Assembly (NCBI GenBank): GCA_002298145.1
Contig: DBMP01000024.1
Span: 62,001 to 126,000, forward strand
DNA from: Spartobacteria bacterium UBA695
GTDB lineage: Bacteria; Verrucomicrobiota; Verrucomicrobiia; Chthoniobacterales; Chthoniobacteraceae
DNA length: 64,000 nt
Direction of reading: 5' to 3'
A model generated the notes under the pieces. The model saw only the letters and a list, made by a program, of their open reading frames with translations. It was not told where the DNA came from and ran no database searches. How positions within the stretch are numbered: position 1 is the stretch's first letter; every line of letters starts with the position of its first letter. Below, in pieces: positions 61,535 through 64,000 of the stretch. A program made the translations under genes and the position numbers.

Positions 61535-61739
61535 AACCGGCCTGCCTGACGGCGTTGACGATCTCCTCGGGGGTGATTCCCTTGGGGTTGTAGATGAGGT
61601 GGACTCCGTTTCGGGTGATCCGGGCGGTGTGGACGCCGTTCATATTCTGCAATATGGATTGCAGCCGCTCTTCCTCGGCGGCTTCGCTGAGGTCGATGGT
61701 TTCAAGCTCCAGCTCTTTGAATTCAGACATCTTATTCAT
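61506..61739 (-). CDS. HMA-like fold protein lacking cysteines
   Basis: 77 aa (or 74 from the second ATG). A ferredoxin-like heavy-metal-associated fold is suggested by LQSILQNMNGVHTARITRNGVHLIYNPKGITPEEIVNAVRQAGFTIAYL. The CxxC metal site is replaced by DLSEAAEE, so it cannot bind copper in the usual way. Divergent from a cysteine-cluster protein gene and overlapping the 3' end of lgt. Confidence 0.65.
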   Translation of the reverse strand: MNKMSEFKELELETIDLSEAAEEERLQSILQNMNGVHTARITRNGVHLIYNPKGITPEEIVNAVRQAGFTIAYLQPG

Positions 61740-61778
61740 TGTTTCGGCTTGCCATGTGCCTGCGGATGGAGCACTTCG

Positions 61779-62252
61779 ATGGACATGAAAGCTCCCCGTC
61801 GCCCCCTGACTCCGTATGCCGAGAAACTCTCCGCGGCCCTGGCCGAGGTGCGAGCCGTTTACGAGGAGCTGGCCCGGCGGCCGGTGGTGCGCCAATGCAC
61901 GCGCCAGACGCTCTGCTGCCAGTTCAAGCTCAACGGGCTCACGCCCTACCTTACGCGGGGCGAGGCGCTCGTGGCTGCGAGAGGGGTAAGGGCGGCGGGA
62001 AGGAAGGCGCTCCCGGAACGGGCCGACGGGGCCTGCCCGCTGCTGCATCCGCAAACCGGGCGCTGCATGATCTACGCGGACCGGCCTTTTGGCTGCCGCA
62101 CGCACTTTTGCCCCGCTGCCGGGGGGCCCTACGCGCGCGGCGAGGTGGTGGACCTCATTCGCCGCCTGGAACAGGTGGACGCCAGCCTCGGCGGGAACGG
62201 GGGCCGGATGCTCCCCGGGGCGGTCGCGGCGGCGCTGGAGGAGATGAAATAA
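61779..62252 (+). CDS. YkgJ-family cysteine cluster protein
   Basis: 157 aa, started at MDMKAPRRPL, with GGATGGAG at suitable spacing. Cysteines cluster in RQCTRQTLCCQF (~residue 45) and GACPLLHPQTGRCMIYADRPFGCRTHFC (~residues 82-110), the YkgJ/UPF0153 zinc- or iron-chelating pattern. Role unknown; some relatives bind Fe-S clusters. Followed by a terminator shared with the convergent purine gene. Confidence 0.88.
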   Translation: MDMKAPRRPLTPYAEKLSAALAEVRAVYEELARRPVVRQCTRQTLCCQFKLNGLTPYLTRGEALVAARGVRAAGRKALPERADGACPLLHPQTGRCMIYADRPFGCRTHFCPAAGGPYARGEVVDLIRRLEQVDASLGGNGGRMLPGAVAAALEEMK

Positions 62253-62253
62253 A

Positions 62254-62287
62254 AAATCCGGTGTCTGAGTTTGCAGACACCGGATTT
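62254..62287. terminator. bidirectional intrinsic terminator
   Basis: Perfect 14-base arms AAATCCGGTGTCTG / CAGACACCGGATTT with a 6-base loop. A minus-strand T-run serves the PurC-PurE gene (stop at 62311), and the plus strand serves the YkgJ gene (stop at 62252). Confidence 0.88.
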
Positions 62288-62310
62288 ATAAGCTGCTTGG
62301 AAGGAGCTGA

Positions 62311-63591
62311 TTAAGCCAGGCGGTCTTCCAGCGTTTCGCGCAGGCGCATGTAGAGGGCCGGGTTGCGAAGTGCGAGGATTTCCAGCGCGGCCAGGGCGGC
62401 GTTGGACGGTTCGATGACCGTCGTGACGGGCACGTTGGATGGAGTGCGCAGGGAGGACCAGACGTCTTCGGGGAATTCCTTGAAGTTGGCCGGGACGGTG
62501 ATGACCGGGACCGTGGTAGCGGCCGAGAGCGTCGGGCCTGCGCCGTTGGAGCGGCCGATGTAGGCGATGATGACGGTTTCGGGTTTCTCCTGGACGGCTT
62601 GGTTGAGCTCGGCGATGGCGCGGATCGGTTCCTTGTGGATAGAGCGGGCGATTTTGACGCTCTCGATGAGGCCGCCGGAGAGTTTTGCGATGGCTTTTTC
62701 CACCGGGCTGACGTCGTCGTTGACGGAGCCCGACCAGATGATGATGCGCTGGGCGGGGACGCGGAAGTGGCTGGTGATGCCCGCCACGCGGGCGTAGTTG
62801 GCGGCCACGGCGTCGAGCGCGCCGCCGTCGCGGTAGACTTGCTTGTCGAGGTAGGCGCCGTCTTCGAGTACGCGCCAGGAGTCGTTGTCGATGACGTCGG
62901 CCAAGAGCAGCGTCCCCTCGGGGGTGAGGCCGAACTCGACTTTGCAATCCACCAAGCGGCCGCCTTCAAGCTGCCACGCTTTTTCCAGCGTCAGGAAGGC
63001 GCGCCGGGCGGTCTTGCTCATTTCGGCGAAGAATTTCGATTCGCCTTCGTGGGCGAAGACTTCCGCTTCCGGCAGGACCAGGAAGGGGGTCTGACCGGCG
63101 ATCGGCTTGGAGGGCTGGAAGAGGCTGACGGTCCCGGCCTGGGCGTCGTGGCTCATGAAGGGGTCGTCGCAGGCGAGGTCGTGTGCTTTCCACTTGCGCT
63201 GGTTGGTCTTGAGGTAGAACTCGACCAGGAGGCGGGGGAAGAGGTGGCCTTTGACGAGGCCCGGGGTGCGCTTCAAGTAGGAGCCGTGAGCCTCGCGGCG
63301 GATGACGACTTCGTACGGGAGCATCTCGCACTTCGGAGCGGAAAAGGAGATGGGGCTGAGCTGTTCGTCGAAGCCGACGGGGATGCCCGCGGCTTTGAGC
63401 AGCCGGAAGTTGTTGCAGGTCGTCAGAGTGGCCATGGCGGCCTTGCCGGAGAGGAGGTCGTGCTTGGCCCCATCGCCCGCGGTGATGTCGTCTTTGGAAA
63501 CGATGATGACCTGGTTGGGGTTGGTCGGTGACTGGCCAATGACTTTCGTTTTGCCTTCGGCGAGGATCACGCCATCAAAGAGAGGTTGCAT
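62311..63591 (-). CDS. bifunctional SAICAR synthetase - AIR carboxylase (PAICS-like PurC-PurE fusion)
   Basis: 426 aa, started at MQPLFDGVIL. Residues ~1-250 are PurC: AEGKTKVIGQSPTNPNQVI, KDDITAGDGAKH, EVVIRREAHGSYLKR and DCKVEFGLTPEGTLLLADVI. Residues ~265-426 are a class II PurE: RIIIWSGSVNDDVSPVEKA, IAYIGRSNGAGPTLSAAT, PANFKEFPEDVWSSLRTPSN. This order and length match animal PAICS (SAICAR synthetase plus carboxylase using CO2 directly). It catalyses two consecutive purine steps in the cytoplasm. Confidence 0.88.
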   Translation of the reverse strand: MQPLFDGVILAEGKTKVIGQSPTNPNQVIIVSKDDITAGDGAKHDLLSGKAAMATLTTCNNFRLLKAAGIPVGFDEQLSPISFSAPKCEMLPYEVVIRREAHGSYLKRTPGLVKGHLFPRLLVEFYLKTNQRKWKAHDLACDDPFMSHDAQAGTVSLFQPSKPIAGQTPFLVLPEAEVFAHEGESKFFAEMSKTARRAFLTLEKAWQLEGGRLVDCKVEFGLTPEGTLLLADVIDNDSWRVLEDGAYLDKQVYRDGGALDAVAANYARVAGITSHFRVPAQRIIIWSGSVNDDVSPVEKAIAKLSGGLIESVKIARSIHKEPIRAIAELNQAVQEKPETVIIAYIGRSNGAGPTLSAATTVPVITVPANFKEFPEDVWSSLRTPSNVPVTTVIEPSNAALAALEILALRNPALYMRLRETLEDRLA

Positions 63592-63603
63592 AGTTGGGCT
63601 AAA

Positions 63604-63633
63604 TATATAGGGGCCCGTGGGTAAAAACGTCAA
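63604..63633 (-). promoter_or_regulatory. sigma-70-like promoter of PurC-PurE gene
   Basis: On the minus strand TTGACG (63628-63633) is separated by 18 bases from TATATA (63604-63609), and the ATG is only 13 bases below. The predicted transcript start would leave a leader of about six bases, so the mRNA may be nearly leaderless. No Shine-Dalgarno sequence is seen. Confidence 0.5.
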
Positions 63634-63687
63634 TCATAGGTCTGCCGCATTGACTTGAAGGGGTGCGATTTTCTACAAAGAGGGTCG

Positions 63688-64000
63688 ATGTCAACAGATC
63701 CGCGGGAACAGGCGTTGCAAACGGCTTACCAGATCGTTTCGGAGCATTTTCCGAATGTCGTAATGGTGGCCGAGGCTCAATTCACCAATGCCGAGGGGCA
63801 GGCTCAATTTGCGCAGCTGCTGCGCTGGTATGGCTGTTCGACGACGGCGACGGGCCTGATGGTCTATGCGTCGGATCTGCTTTGCCACACGTTTGGAGAC
63901 CGCCCGCCAAAGCCGCAAACCCCGGCCAACACGGCCGCGATCTCGCCGCAGCAGGAGGATGCGCTGAAACGGGCGCTGGAGATCCTCGGCGCGCAGTTTA
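63688..64000 (+). CDS. hypothetical protein, truncated by window end
   Basis: The first ~104 residues, beginning MSTDPREQALQTAYQIVSE, run off the window. No membrane segment or known motif is seen; the frame has normal composition and AGAGGG upstream. Divergent from the purine gene, with a TTGACT box at 63651 that may be its promoter. Confidence 0.6.
   Translation, partial: MSTDPREQALQTAYQIVSEHFPNVVMVAEAQFTNAEGQAQFAQLLRWYGCSTTATGLMVYASDLLCHTFGDRPPKPQTPANTAAISPQQEDALKRALEILGAQF

Overview
The window is GC-rich and densely coded, from a Gram-negative bacterium with an outer membrane: bamA-skp-lpxD, Lgt, lipoproteins, TonB/ExbBD and OmpH/Skp are all present. Several features point to Verrucomicrobiota: a PEP-CTERM-like tail on a choice-of-anchor-A type protein, DUF502 and DUF6941 family proteins, entericidin-like mini-lipoproteins, many genes without a clear Shine-Dalgarno sequence, and a PAICS-type PurC-PurE fusion. 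This assignment is inference from gene content; no rRNA gene is present to settle it.

Layout. 1-3 kb: end of an MFS transporter, an entericidin-like peptide, a DUF486 membrane protein and a class III aminotransferase. 2.9-8 kb: a branched-chain amino acid ABC importer (binding protein, two permeases, two ATPases) with a GspG-like protein of different base composition inserted after the binding protein. 8-12 kb: mutL, then a divergent muropeptide-recycling pair (MpaA-like carboxypeptidase and dipeptide epimerase) whose start codons overlap. 12-15 kb: TetR regulator, MacA-like adaptor and MacB-like permease without an ATPase. 15-21 kb: DUF502 protein, ABC exporter, acetyltransferase, MATE pump and two small unknown membrane proteins. 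21-25 kb: cydAB, a secreted protein and hemB. 25-30 kb: RRM protein, a 460-bp structured non-coding stretch, then bamA-skp-lpxD. 30-36 kb: 3D-domain lipoprotein, YqhD-like dehydrogenase and a complete MacAB-like exporter. 36-45 kb: glycosidase-like protein, bifunctional PBP, CE7 esterase, and a coupled tonB-exbB-exbD-def operon in which tonB is frameshifted at a C11 tract, next to a surface-protein gene with a strong palindrome. 45-52 kb: PPK2, PH-domain protein, an orphan phage-portal-like gene pair, a clan-A glycosidase and sufT. 52-59 kb: an SMC-like operon resembling Wadjet/Mks (jetA, jetB, jetC) with no jetD, but with an extra membrane-anchored protein between jetB and jetC and a macro-domain gene at its head. 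59-64 kb: polysaccharide deacetylase, lgt, a cysteine-free HMA-like protein, a YkgJ protein, PurC-PurE and a partial gene.

The two most notable observations are the jetD-less jetABC operon with its two additional genes, and a roughly 65-bp palindromic repeat found at three loci. At each locus it begins directly after the stop codon of the preceding gene and lies in that gene's orientation; one locus also carries a decayed second copy that supplies the C-terminus of the facing gene. One of the three genes is jetC itself.
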